NCBI GenBank assembly: GCA_015059715.1
Contig: SUZV01000004.1
Coordinates: 61,142 to 125,141, forward strand
Direction: 5' to 3'
Length of the DNA: 64,000 bases
Source of the DNA: Rikenellaceae bacterium
Lineage (GTDB): Bacteria > Bacteroidota > Bacteroidia > Bacteroidales > Rikenellaceae
Shown here: positions 1 to 8,475 of the stretch, in pieces
How positions within the stretch are numbered: position 1 is the stretch's first letter
How the letters are laid out: every line of letters begins with the position of its first letter
Program-made: the position numbers and the translations under genes
Notes under the pieces: generated by a model
What the model was told of the DNA's origin: nothing
The model's database searches: none
The model's input: the letters and a program-made list of their open reading frames with translations, nothing else

Positions 1-47
1 ATGGCACAATCGGCCTCATTCTTAATTTTGATAAATTCGTTCATCAT
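1..47 (-). CDS. Partial CDS, 5' end of an uncharacterised gene
   Basis: Two adjacent ATG codons (47-42 on the minus strand) open a frame that runs off the window edge. The visible peptide begins MMNEFIKIKNEADCA. It starts 36 bp downstream of the stop of the preceding minus-strand gene, so it probably belongs to the same transcription unit as the two phage-tail-like genes. Only about 15 codons are visible and no function can be assigned; it could also be a chance frame. Confidence 0.4.
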   Translation of the reverse strand, partial: MMNEFIKIKNEADCA

Positions 48-83
48 AGCTTAGTTGTTTTAGGTTTATTAAAAGAGGGGGTA

Positions 84-2408
84 TCAGTCACACAGCATAC
101 GTCTAAAGCGGCAGCGTGCCACACCCTCCTCAGCATCGTAAGAGAGTATCTCGTCAAGACGAAAGAGTGAGCTATTCTCACCTACGCGGAGCCGAAAGCG
201 CGAGCGGAAGTTACCACCCTCGGCATCGGGGTCAAAGAGCGCGGCGTAGCGTATCGCCGAGAGGGCTATCTTTGTCGTTAGATACTGGCGACTCTGTAGC
301 TCACGCAGCTCGTTGTCGTAGTAGCGGTGCAGCCCCTCGCACCCATCCCTATCCTCGAAGCATAGCGTCTGACCCTGCTTCGGAGCATGAAATGCCAGCA
401 TCGGGTAGCCATCACACTCTATCGGCAGTGGCCAACGCTCCTCCTCGCCCAACGGCTGTATGCCGTAGTAGAGCGCGATACGTGGCGACACATACTCCTC
501 AGGCTCTACCGTATCGCGATTACCAACCACCAGCACCTCGGCCGAGGGTGCCGCGCCCACCACACCAGCCATCGTTGCCGTAGCACTAAAGAGCGGATTT
601 AAGCGTCTATCGATACTTCGCTTTGCGGCATAGTTTGTTTGCGATATGCTCCATCTGCCAAACTCGCCATCTACACCCGAAGTGAGGCGTTTTGTCGCAG
701 CATCCGAGGGTTGATAGCCGAGTGTCGTTGCTATGAAGCTCTCCGTAGCACACTCCTCGATAATCTGGTCATCGTCGAGCTGATACTCTCGCCAGTCGAC
801 CTCCTCGCCCTGGTAGAAGTCGTCATAAGGCTCTATAAACACCCTCTTTGAGGGGCGATGCGAGTAGATTCTTAGGTTAAACATCTGCGCCAAGGCCTCC
901 AACAGCTCGGCCTGCGAAAAGTCGTGGTTAGCAACATCCTTAAACTTTATCACCTCACCATAGCCAGCTGTACCACCAAATCTCGGCACTATGCTACACC
1001 CTGCGTGTAGCGTAAGCTGCTGCCCCTCCTCTGCGCCATAGAAGTATATCTCGTCGAACACCTTCGGAGAGGTGGGGGTAACAACCTCGTAGGGTGTGCG
1101 GATGTTAACCTCAACTTCGCGTCTACCCTCAGCCTCGACATAGCCATCGTACAACGCCCAATCGCCATAAAAGTGGGTATAGGCATCCTCGCCACTCGGC
1201 TTCACATATACCTTGACAGGCCCCGAGACACTATTTACAAACTTAACCTTGGCTACGTTGCCTCGAATAACCCCATAACTTCCGAGATAGTAGCTGTTGC
1301 TGGCATCGTAGTCGAATATTATGAGCGTGTACTCTACGCCTGTTATGACCTTATCGCGTTGGTCGCGGAAGTTGTTTATCAGGTCGATATTAACATAACA
1401 CTCATTACCAAGGTATAGCTTATCGAAACCCACAAGCCTTGTCGATGATGCTATGCGATAGTCTGTCGTATAGCGCAGGTGAATGTCAAAGGCTGTGCGT
1501 ATCTCGCGCTTTGGGTAGAACTTAGGCCTGCCATTCTCGAAGCGGAAGCAGCCACCCATCGCGAAGGCATCGGAGCAGGCTACGCCACTCTCGTCAAGAG
1601 CCGTAGGGTCTACCGTATCGACCACATAACCCACATACGAGCCACCCACAGGACCCCAGGCATCTACTCGCCCTATCTGCGAGGCTGTGGCCGAGGCCGA
1701 GAATCGCCTCAGGGCCTTAAACTCCATCGTGGCCAACGCCTGCGCCATCTCCACCCCTCGGTATGCCCCACTAATCATCAACCTCTCGACCAGTGGCGAC
1801 GACAGGAAGTCACTACATAGCGTGTAACCACTCCCCTCGATTAACTTCTCGATAATAGCCTTCACCGAGAGAAACGGAAAGTACTCCTGTGGCAGCAACG
1901 TGCGCTGTGGAACAAACACCCCCGTATCATCAGCCTCGGCATACCCATCGCGACACATGGGCAGCAACCTCACTACGCCATCATCACTCCACGAATCAAA
2001 TATCGAACTGAAGGTCATCATACGCTCACCCTTAAGGCCACTCTCGTTGAGCAACGTTAACGCAGCCTCGTTGGCCCAACTATCGCCTCCCGAGCGCAGA
2101 GCTATGCGATATACGCACTCTGGGCCACGCTCAACAGCAACGAGCGACACTATACCCGTAAAGAGTAGCACCCCATCGACAAAGAGCTGGCCATCGTGCT
2201 GCTCGCTATTAAAGTCGCCATCGGTATACAACTCCTCGGCGTGGCCCAACATCTGCGCTATGGTGGCCGTAGCAGGGATGCGAAACTCCAACCTCTCGTC
2301 CTCGCGCCATGCCGCCACGCTACGCATCTTCGAGGCTCTAAATAGCGGAAGATTAACATCGCTATCGACTAAAGGGATATCTACACCATCTATTCTCAAT
2401 ACCATCAT
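84..2408 (-). CDS. Large uncharacterised protein, possibly phage-tail/hub-like
   Basis: A 774-residue protein with no signal peptide and no transmembrane segment. It is rich in alternating aromatic and polar residues, as expected for a beta-rich structural protein. The N-terminal ~120 residues (IDGVDIPLVDSD, then LFVDGVLLFTGIVSLVAVE) resemble the beginning of large tail/hub-type proteins seen in Bacteroides prophages, but this is recalled pattern similarity and not a domain hit. It overlaps the upstream 315-aa gene by four bases (ATGA), so the two are translationally coupled. Codon use looks like that of the neighbouring host genes. No capsid, portal or integrase gene is visible here, so it could be a prophage edge, a tailocin-type cluster or an unrelated surface protein. 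Confidence 0.6.
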   Translation of the reverse strand: MMVLRIDGVDIPLVDSDVNLPLFRASKMRSVAAWREDERLEFRIPATATIAQMLGHAEELYTDGDFNSEQHDGQLFVDGVLLFTGIVSLVAVERGPECVYRIALRSGGDSWANEAALTLLNESGLKGERMMTFSSIFDSWSDDGVVRLLPMCRDGYAEADDTGVFVPQRTLLPQEYFPFLSVKAIIEKLIEGSGYTLCSDFLSSPLVERLMISGAYRGVEMAQALATMEFKALRRFSASATASQIGRVDAWGPVGGSYVGYVVDTVDPTALDESGVACSDAFAMGGCFRFENGRPKFYPKREIRTAFDIHLRYTTDYRIASSTRLVGFDKLYLGNECYVNIDLINNFRDQRDKVITGVEYTLIIFDYDASNSYYLGSYGVIRGNVAKVKFVNSVSGPVKVYVKPSGEDAYTHFYGDWALYDGYVEAEGRREVEVNIRTPYEVVTPTSPKVFDEIYFYGAEEGQQLTLHAGCSIVPRFGGTAGYGEVIKFKDVANHDFSQAELLEALAQMFNLRIYSHRPSKRVFIEPYDDFYQGEEVDWREYQLDDDQIIEECATESFIATTLGYQPSDAATKRLTSGVDGEFGRWSISQTNYAAKRSIDRRLNPLFSATATMAGVVGAAPSAEVLVVGNRDTVEPEEYVSPRIALYYGIQPLGEEERWPLPIECDGYPMLAFHAPKQGQTLCFEDRDGCEGLHRYYDNELRELQSRQYLTTKIALSAIRYAALFDPDAEGGNFRSRFRLRVGENSSLFRLDEILSYDAEEGVARCRFRRMLCD

Positions 2409-3352
2409 AGCTCACCCCCTCTCCACGCCTCCTCAATCTCGATTTTTAGCTGGCTTATACCGCCCTGGGGTGTGAATGCTACGCGCCTTGTAAAGTCGCT
2501 CTGCGGCAGACACCCCTGCTCGGTTGAGATGTATAACTGCGGTGCAAATACCATCTGCATTATACGCTCAAGCTCCTCGGGGGACTCGTATGCCGAGTAA
2601 AGCTCGCGTGTTACATAGCGACCCTTTATGCGCACCCTGCCGCTTGCTGCCTTGGCTACATCGGTGCGGTAGTTTAGGCGCACGCTCTTCGGGAATGTGT
2701 AGCTCTCGACACCGCCCGCCATATTGTACCACACCACCTGCCTTGCCGAGCTATCGCTCTTTATTAGCATAAAGTCATAGCCGTCGAGCGTGACTCCATC
2801 GCATATTATGGTGACCCTAAGTCGCTTAAAATTGGCATCTGCGGCTATCGGCAATGTAAACTCTACGGGGCGGCCGTATGTCATCAGCGTATAAGTCTTT
2901 ATCTCTGGTACGAGTGACACCATTAACAACTTTATCTCTACGCTCTTTCGCGAGAATATCGTCATTCTCAGTGTCTCGCCCGGCGACACTGTTGGATGCG
3001 TTGGCAGCCTGCTAAGCACCTTAGCTGTAGATAGATCCAGATTGGCACGATAGAACACCCTCTGCGGCGACTCAACGCCGTTTACCGCCACCCTTATTTC
3101 GAGCGCAGCACTCGACCAGGTGAGAGCTTCGATATTGCCTGTTGGCGACTCATCTACCAGAGTTCTGAGGTATGGCGCGATATCTATCTCGGTGGTCTTG
3201 ACCTGGTAGATGTTCAGCGATGCTACAACCCCTCTCTCCGAGTCGATAATGTCGACATTTAAATCTATCGCCTCATCACTCTCGGTATCTATGGCATAGA
3301 TTAACTTCTCGCGCCACGAAGCACCATAATTTGGAATAGATACAAATTTCAT
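2405..3352 (-). CDS. Uncharacterised protein coupled to the tail-like gene
   Basis: A 315-residue cytoplasmic-type protein (MKFVSIPNYGASWREKLIYA...), with no signal sequence and a probable all-beta composition. I do not recognise a catalytic motif. Its stop overlaps the start of the 774-aa gene by four bases, the tight packing typical of phage structural modules or co-folding partners. It is the first gene of a minus-strand unit with a candidate promoter about 240 bp upstream. A phage tail accessory protein is the most natural guess but rests on context only. Confidence 0.55.
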   Translation of the reverse strand: MKFVSIPNYGASWREKLIYAIDTESDEAIDLNVDIIDSERGVVASLNIYQVKTTEIDIAPYLRTLVDESPTGNIEALTWSSAALEIRVAVNGVESPQRVFYRANLDLSTAKVLSRLPTHPTVSPGETLRMTIFSRKSVEIKLLMVSLVPEIKTYTLMTYGRPVEFTLPIAADANFKRLRVTIICDGVTLDGYDFMLIKSDSSARQVVWYNMAGGVESYTFPKSVRLNYRTDVAKAASGRVRIKGRYVTRELYSAYESPEELERIMQMVFAPQLYISTEQGCLPQSDFTRRVAFTPQGGISQLKIEIEEAWRGGEL

Positions 3353-3595
3353 TATTCAATTTTTTAATTTTAAGATTTTGACGTAAAACCTCCTCTGTGC
3401 AGACTAAATATTAACTACAACTTTCGCCCGCTCAGCTGTTGATAATAATGTTCACTAATCTTTAGTTAATTTTGACACACCTCAATTATACCCTATATAT
3501 CAAACTATTACATATGTTAATAACTACACCTCCTCTCAAATTACACTGTTAATAACTTAATTTTTTCACTATCTGTTAAGCAACGTTTGACAGTG

Positions 3596-3603
3596 CAAAT
3601 ATA
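3596..3603 (-). promoter_or_regulatory. Candidate -7 box for the tail-like gene pair
   Basis: The minus strand reads TATATTTG, a match to the Bacteroidetes TAnnTTTG element. It would start transcription near 3589 and give a leader of roughly 235 nt before the gene beginning at 3352. The region is AT-rich, so chance matches are likelier here. Confidence 0.4.
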
Positions 3604-3811
3604 TAACATCAAAAAGCCTTTGTCAAGAGTTTTTGTTAAAAATTTTTACACAAATTTTCTCGCTAAAATTAAATTATTTGACATACAATATCTTAGCTCG
3701 AAAAATTTTTTCACCACCACACGAGCACAGGAGAGGAGGGCACTACTGCTCAAAATCGAAGAAATATAGAATCGCAAGCCGAGAAAATACCGAGAATAAA
3801 AAAATTTTCGT

Positions 3812-3819
3812 TATATTTG
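3812..3819 (+). promoter_or_regulatory. Candidate -7 box for prfA
   Basis: TATATTTG matches the TAnnTTTG consensus used by the primary sigma factor of Bacteroidetes. Transcription would begin near 3826 and leave a leader of about 200 nt before prfA. Confidence 0.5.
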
Positions 3820-4028
3820 CGCGAAAATATAATAGGTAGGTTCTATAACACTGTGCAAAGATGCTATTAGAGGCCGTTTCGTGGCCCCTCCACCCCTCTC
3901 TACGCGATGCCGCGCAACTGCGTAAAGGCTTAAAAAAGATAGAGATAAACATCGAGCCATCGAGATAGAGCCGACCCGTACAGAGGATTTATTTACTAAT
4001 TTTTAGAATACAGCTTAAAGCGTAGAAT

Positions 4029-5114
4029 ATGGCAGACAATTCGATACTAATACGTCTCGACGGACTTAAGCTCAAGTACGAGGAGATTGGCCAGAAGTTG
4101 ACCGACCCCGAGGTGATAGCCGATGTTAAGCAGTTCATACAGCTCACCAAGGAGTACAAGGAGTTAGAGCCCATCATCGAGACCTCGGACCGCTTTCGCA
4201 CCGCCTTGGCCAACCTTGCCGAGGCTAAGGATATACTCGCAAACGAGAAGGACGAGGAGTTCCGCGAGATAGCGCGCGAAGAGGTGGCAACACTCGAACC
4301 AGCAATCGAGAAGATGGAGGAGGAGATTAAGCTTCTGCTCATCCCCAAAGACCCACAGGATGACAAGAATGCCATTGTCGAGATACGTGGCGGTACGGGA
4401 GGCGACGAGGCCGCGATATTCGCAGGCGACTTGTTGCGCATGTACACCAAATATATCGAGTCTAAGGGGTGGAGATATGAGATTACCTCATCGTCGGACG
4501 GTGCAGCAGGCGGATATAAGGAGGTAGTGCTTAAGGTTACAGGACAGAGCGTATATGGCACACTTAAGTATGAGTCGGGCGTACACCGCGTGCAGCGCGT
4601 GCCACAGACCGAGACTCAGGGTCGTGTACACACCTCGGCAGCCTCAGTAGCCGTACTTCCCGAGGCCGAGGAGTTCGATATCGAGATATCTATGAACGAC
4701 ATCCGCAAGGATATCTTCTGCGCCTCAGGACCTGGTGGACAGTCGGTGAATACCACCTACTCGGCAATACGCCTAACGCACATACCTACAGGTATTGTGG
4801 TGCAGTGTCAGGACCAGAAGTCACAGCTTAAGAACTTCGACAAGGCCTTTGAGGAGCTTCGTACCCGAGTCTTCAACCTTGAGTACTCTAAGTACCTCGA
4901 CGAGATAGCCTCGAAGCGTAAGACGATGGTATCTACAGGTGACCGCTCGGCCAAGATTCGTACCTACAACTACCCACAGGGACGCATCACGGACCACCGT
5001 ATAAACTACACCATCTACAACCTCTCGGCCTTTATGGATGGCGATATCCAGGATGTTATCGACCAGCTCATCGTAGCCGAGAATGCCGAGCGTCTTAAGG
5101 AGAGCGAGCTTTAG
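4029..5114 (+). CDS. prfA: Peptide chain release factor 1 (RF1)
   Basis: Recognises UAA/UAG stop codons in the ribosomal A site and triggers peptidyl-tRNA hydrolysis. The 361-residue length is standard. The catalytic GGQ tripeptide is at residues 236-238 in the context CASGPGGQSVNTT. The stop-codon reading tripeptide is PQT at 192-194 (PxT class, as in RF1; RF2 would carry SPF). The N-terminal helical domain (about 1-110) is followed by the GGTGGDEA segment of the core. It stands alone, with its own candidate promoter upstream and a structured intergenic element overlapping its TAG stop. Identification is secure. Confidence 0.97.
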   Translation: MADNSILIRLDGLKLKYEEIGQKLTDPEVIADVKQFIQLTKEYKELEPIIETSDRFRTALANLAEAKDILANEKDEEFREIAREEVATLEPAIEKMEEEIKLLLIPKDPQDDKNAIVEIRGGTGGDEAAIFAGDLLRMYTKYIESKGWRYEITSSSDGAAGGYKEVVLKVTGQSVYGTLKYESGVHRVQRVPQTETQGRVHTSAASVAVLPEAEEFDIEISMNDIRKDIFCASGPGGQSVNTTYSAIRLTHIPTGIVVQCQDQKSQLKNFDKAFEELRTRVFNLEYSKYLDEIASKRKTMVSTGDRSAKIRTYNYPQGRITDHRINYTIYNLSAFMDGDIQDVIDQLIVAENAERLKESEL

Positions 5115-5239
5115 TCCCGAAAGTGCGAGGAGGGGGCAGTTTACTTGGTGTAAACAGAGTTTTGGAGCACGAGCATATATTGTTGTCGGAAGGCATTGGA
5201 TACACGCTCTGCAAATTTAATAGCGATGAGGGGGACTAA
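5111..5239. repeat. MITE-like/structured intergenic element 1
   Basis: About 129 bp bounded by a perfect 8-bp inverted repeat, TTAGTCCC (5111-5118) and GGGACTAA (5232-5239). The left arm includes the prfA stop codon. Internally, 5138-5177 carries a ~40-bp segment that recurs in diverged form in the next element (5320-5359): AGTTTACTT, a short hairpin (GTTTAC/GTAAAC), then GAG-TTTTG and CGAGCATA. No ORF. It could act as an RNA hairpin downstream of prfA or be a decayed non-autonomous element. Confidence 0.5.
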
Positions 5240-5268
5240 AAAGTATCTTAGCCTTCTCTTGAACCTAA

Positions 5269-5388
5269 GAGAGTGAATAAAATGATGTAGTTTTAGGCCT
5301 GCGAAGCCCGAAAAAGCGGAGTTTACTTAAGCGTAAATGAGCTTTTGAGGGCGAGCATAACGACAAAATACACTTTTTATTCACTCTC
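5269..5388. repeat. MITE-like intergenic element 2
   Basis: A 120-bp stretch bounded by a perfect 14-bp inverted repeat, GAGAGTGAATAAAA at 5269-5282 and its reverse complement at 5375-5388; similarity between the arms continues imperfectly inward for about ten more bases. It encloses the second copy of the AGTTTACTT...CGAGCATA segment (5320-5359). Length, terminal repeats and lack of coding capacity fit a miniature inverted-repeat element. No convincing target-site duplication was seen. Confidence 0.5.
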
Positions 5389-5530
5389 ATTGCTGTTAAT
5401 AATGCGTTAGCAAAAGTAGTAATGCTGCTACGCACAAAGGGTATATGCTCGAAAAAGAGCATCGCCACATCTTGGCATAGGCTATAAGGGGGGGGTCTAT
5501 TAATTAGTAACTATAACAGCATAGCAATAT
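5389..5530. other. Leader with an 8-G tract
   Basis: This short gap before the TonB-C protein contains a run of eight G residues at 5488-5495, ending 35 bp before the ATG. No promoter consensus was recognised. The run is long enough to be slippage-prone. Confidence 0.4.
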
Positions 5531-6091
5531 ATGACTCAAGCACACATACTACGTATCGTACTGTTGTTTTCATCTCTTATGGCGAGCATCACACCGCTAT
5601 CTGCTCGCGAGCCAATATATGTTGTTAATGGCAAGGTTGTCAGTAGCATCAGAGATATCCCGCACGAGGATATCGAGAGCATCGACCATCTACCTGCCGA
5701 CGAGCAGACTATAGCCGAGTGGGGTCCCGAGGCCTCCGATGGTGTTATCATCGTGACGCTGCGCTACGACACCCCTGCTATCTTCGACCATAATGGCACG
5801 AATAACTATACCGACTACTTAGCCTCGACGGTTAAGTGGCCAGCCACTATGCCTGCCGAGCGTGTGTCGCTACGCATCGTTGTCGACACCGATGGCCGCG
5901 CCACGATAGGTGAGGTGTTGGAGTATACCTCGCGACAATTTCTTAATCGTGTGACTCGCGCCATAGAGGCATCGCCAGCATGGCAGCCAGCATCGCGCAA
6001 TGGCAAGGCTGTTGCGAGTCAGCACTTAGTAAACCTTAAACTGCCTGTGGGCAAGGAGATACCCTCCGAGCAGGGCATCATCCTACTCTAA
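5531..6091 (+). CDS. Exported TonB C-terminal-like protein with plug-like segment
   Basis: A 186-residue protein with an N-terminal signal peptide (about residues 1-25, ending near PLSA-RE). Residues ~28-75 (IYVVNGKVVSSIRDIPHEDI...ASDGVIIVTL) resemble the plug motif of TonB-dependent receptors, a segment also found in BlaR1/M56 and TonB-type proteins of Bacteroidetes. Residues ~90-175 look like a TonB C-terminal domain, with RIVVDTDGRA and the W-x-PA-xxNGKAV signature. There is no N-terminal membrane anchor plus proline-rich spacer as in a classical TonB, so it may be a soluble periplasmic relative or partner and not an energy transducer. It ends 14 bp before xseA. Confidence 0.75.
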   Translation: MTQAHILRIVLLFSSLMASITPLSAREPIYVVNGKVVSSIRDIPHEDIESIDHLPADEQTIAEWGPEASDGVIIVTLRYDTPAIFDHNGTNNYTDYLASTVKWPATMPAERVSLRIVVDTDGRATIGEVLEYTSRQFLNRVTRAIEASPAWQPASRNGKAVASQHLVNLKLPVGKEIPSEQGIILL

Positions 6092-6105
6092 TCGCTACCG
6101 TTGTG

Positions 6106-7392
6106 ATGTATAACGAGAGAATAGATATCGACACCTCGCCACGTCAGAGCATCACCCTCTACGACCTGCTGAGGATGGTGCGCGGCACACTGGAGAGCCG
6201 CTTTAGCGAGCCACAGTGGGTTAGTGCCGAGATATCGGAGCTTAAGCTCAACCGCTCGGGACACTGCTACCTAAATCTTGTAGAGAAGGGCGACTCGGAT
6301 GGTAAGCCACGCGCCGAGGCGCGTGCTGTGATATGGCGCACGGCGTATAACTCCATCGCCACGATGTTTCAGAGTGCTACGGGCACGCCCCTTGCCTCGG
6401 GCATAGGCGTACTTGTGCGCGTTGTGGTCACCTATCACGAGGTGTATGGCTTCTCGCTACAGATTATAGACCTCGACCCGAGCTATACGCTTGGCGAGGT
6501 TGAGCGTCGCCGTCGCCAGACGATAGCACGCCTTGAGGCCGATGGTGTGTGGGACCTAAACCACGAGCTTAGGCTGCCACGCCCTACGCTTCGCATAGCC
6601 ATAGTGTCGAGTGCCACCGCCGCAGGCCTTCAGGACTTTATGCGTGAGCTATGTCGCTCGCCCTACCGCTTTAGCACCACGCTCTTCGAGAGTCTTATGC
6701 AGGGCGATGCCGCAGAGCAGAGCATTGTCGATGCCCTAACGGCAATAGCTGCACAGGAGGAGATGTTTGATGTTGTGGTGATAATACGCGGAGGTGGTTC
6801 GAAGAGCGACCTCGCGCTCTTTGACTCCTACCGCATAGCCTCGCACGTGGCACAGTTTCCCCTCCCTATCTTGACGGGCATAGGCCACGACAAGGATACC
6901 TCGGTTGTCGATATGGTCGCACACATGCAGTGTAAGACCCCTACAGCCGTAGCAACCACGCTTGTCGAGATGGCCGATGTTGAGTTGGGGCTATTAGAGC
7001 GACTCATTGCCGATATCAACACGCTTGCCACGCGACAGATAGGTAGCGAGGAGCTACGCCTACAACAATATCGCACCGAGGTGTATAGCCTTGCTATCGA
7101 GGCCACACATAGAGCCTTGCGCGAGCTGGAGCGCACCGAGATGGCTATCTACAACGAGGCCACATCGCGCCTCGATGCGGAGCTACAACGTATCATCTCG
7201 GCGCAACACCTTGTCGAGACCTACTCGGTAGATAACATCCTAAAACTCGGCTTTGCAACCCTACGTCGCGGCACGACATATATAACCTGTGCTGGCGATG
7301 CCGACATTGGCGACAGCATAGATATCGAGCTTCGTGACGGAAGAATAACAGCCGAGGTACGCGATATTCAAAGAGATAGTAACGTGGAGTAA
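6106..7392 (+). CDS. xseA: Exodeoxyribonuclease VII large subunit
   Basis: Catalytic subunit of the single-strand exonuclease that degrades DNA to acid-soluble oligonucleotides in repair and recombination. An N-terminal OB fold (about residues 12-115, with WVSAEISELKLNRSGHCYLNL) is followed by the central domain, including RIAIVSSATAAGLQDF, VVIIRGGGSKSDLALFDS and PILTGIGHDKDTSVVDMVA, all typical of the family. A C-terminal helical part binds the small subunit. The ATG at 6106 is preferred to the GTG immediately before it. It is followed 13 bp later by xseB. Confidence 0.95.
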   Translation: MYNERIDIDTSPRQSITLYDLLRMVRGTLESRFSEPQWVSAEISELKLNRSGHCYLNLVEKGDSDGKPRAEARAVIWRTAYNSIATMFQSATGTPLASGIGVLVRVVVTYHEVYGFSLQIIDLDPSYTLGEVERRRRQTIARLEADGVWDLNHELRLPRPTLRIAIVSSATAAGLQDFMRELCRSPYRFSTTLFESLMQGDAAEQSIVDALTAIAAQEEMFDVVVIIRGGGSKSDLALFDSYRIASHVAQFPLPILTGIGHDKDTSVVDMVAHMQCKTPTAVATTLVEMADVELGLLERLIADINTLATRQIGSEELRLQQYRTEVYSLAIEATHRALRELERTEMAIYNEATSRLDAELQRIISAQHLVETYSVDNILKLGFATLRRGTTYITCAGDADIGDSIDIELRDGRITAEVRDIQRDSNVE

Positions 7393-7405
7393 AAAATAGT
7401 AATAA

Positions 7406-7618
7406 ATGGCAAAGAAGACAACTAAGAATATCCCCTACAGCGAGGCTATAGGGGAGCTTGAGCAGATATTGTCGCGCCTGCGTAGTGGCGAGTTGGGCAT
7501 CAACGAGCTTACGGCCTCGGTAAAACGTGCCAAGGAGCTTATCGAGATATGCCGCACACAGCTTGTCAGCACACGCGAGGAGCTGGATAACATCATCAAC
7601 GAGAGTCAACCGCTTTAG
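7406..7618 (+). CDS. xseB: Exodeoxyribonuclease VII small subunit
   Basis: A 70-residue, highly charged two-helix protein. It matches the XseB pattern: YSEAIGELEQILSRLRSGELGINELTASVKRAKELIEICR, i.e. an 'EAI-ELE-IL-LE-GE' helix followed by a turn and a second helix. Several small subunits coat the helical arm of XseA. Position directly after xseA in the same operon supports the call. Confidence 0.93.
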   Translation: MAKKTTKNIPYSEAIGELEQILSRLRSGELGINELTASVKRAKELIEICRTQLVSTREELDNIINESQPL

Positions 7619-7690
7619 GTAGTTCGATAGATGATGCCATAACGAAGCCATAGGTTCCCCGAGATAGATACAATTTACAAACGCAACAGG

Positions 7691-8458
7691 ATGAAGAGAG
7701 CAATACGCTGGGTACTAAACCATATTCCTCGCCGCTGGCTGCAACGCCTTGCAGGGTGGGCCGTACCCGTCATGGGCCTTGCCTACGTTGGTCGTGGTCG
7801 CCACTGCCCAATATGTGGCACACGTCGTCGTAAGTTTCTACCCTACGGCTACGTCACTACGCGCGAGGATGCACTATGCCCTGGGTGTCTATCTTTGGAG
7901 CGTCACCGCGCGATATGGCTGTGGATAACGAGAAATACAGACCTTCTCAATAGCCATCCACGCCTACTGCATATCGCCCCCGAGGTGTCGCTTATGGGCC
8001 GCCTTCGCAAGCTCTACACCACGAGCGACTATATTACAGCCGATTTGGAGTCACCCTTGGCCGATATGCACTTCGATGTACAACATATACCCCTCGAATC
8101 GCGTTCTTTCGATGTGGTGATATGCAACCACCTCTTCGAGCATGTCGAGGATGACCGTCGTGCTATGCGCGAGCTCTATCGTATCATGCGTCCTGGAGGC
8201 TGGGGCATTATGGTTGTTCCCGAGGATAGGTCACGAATGACGACATACGAGGATGACACAATCACCGACCCGGAGCAGCGCACCGCCCTCTTTGGACAGT
8301 ATGACCACCGCCGCATCTATGGATGCGACTACGATGACCGCCTTCGCCAGGCAGGCTTTAGAGTCGAGCGCATTTCGTGCAGCGATATGCTCACGCCCGA
8401 GGAGCGTACACTATACGCTACGGCCAATGACGACATAGTTGTCGTATATAAAGATTAG
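7691..8458 (+). CDS. Class I SAM-dependent methyltransferase with Zn-ribbon-like segment
   Basis: A 255-residue protein. Residues ~38-75 carry CPIC...CPGC, spaced like a zinc-binding ribbon. A Methyltransf_11-type domain follows: the acidic strand ADLESPL, then FDVVICNHLFEHVEDDRRAMRELYRIMRPGGWGIMVVPE, characteristic of motifs IV-VI. The usual glycine-rich motif I is degenerate (LLHIAPEVSL). The substrate is unknown. Downstream of xseB by 72 bp and just upstream of the RelA/SpoT gene; co-transcription is possible. Confidence 0.85.
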   Translation: MKRAIRWVLNHIPRRWLQRLAGWAVPVMGLAYVGRGRHCPICGTRRRKFLPYGYVTTREDALCPGCLSLERHRAIWLWITRNTDLLNSHPRLLHIAPEVSLMGRLRKLYTTSDYITADLESPLADMHFDVQHIPLESRSFDVVICNHLFEHVEDDRRAMRELYRIMRPGGWGIMVVPEDRSRMTTYEDDTITDPEQRTALFGQYDHRRIYGCDYDDRLRQAGFRVERISCSDMLTPEERTLYATANDDIVVVYKD

Positions 8459-8475
8459 TTGAAACTATTGTATAT

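Larger units (their letters stand above)
3353..4028. other. AT-rich divergent intergenic region
   Basis: This 676-bp gap separates the minus-strand tail-like genes from prfA. It is markedly more AT-rich than the surrounding genes. It holds a -7-type box for each direction (annotated separately) and direct copies of TGTTAATAACT at 3515-3525 and 3547-3557, with a related TGTTGATAAT at 3438. No coding frame, tRNA or stable RNA was recognised. The repeats might bind a regulator, but nothing identifies it. Confidence 0.5.

Noticed and set aside
3430..3560. Replication-origin-like region with TGTTGATAA/TGTTAATAA repeats
   Set aside because: Only loose DnaA-box resemblance, no cluster of strict boxes and no dnaA/dnaN neighbour.
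5111..5388. Integron attC sites
   Set aside because: The inverted repeats lack the RYYYAAC/GTTRRRY core sites and no integrase or cassette arrangement is seen.
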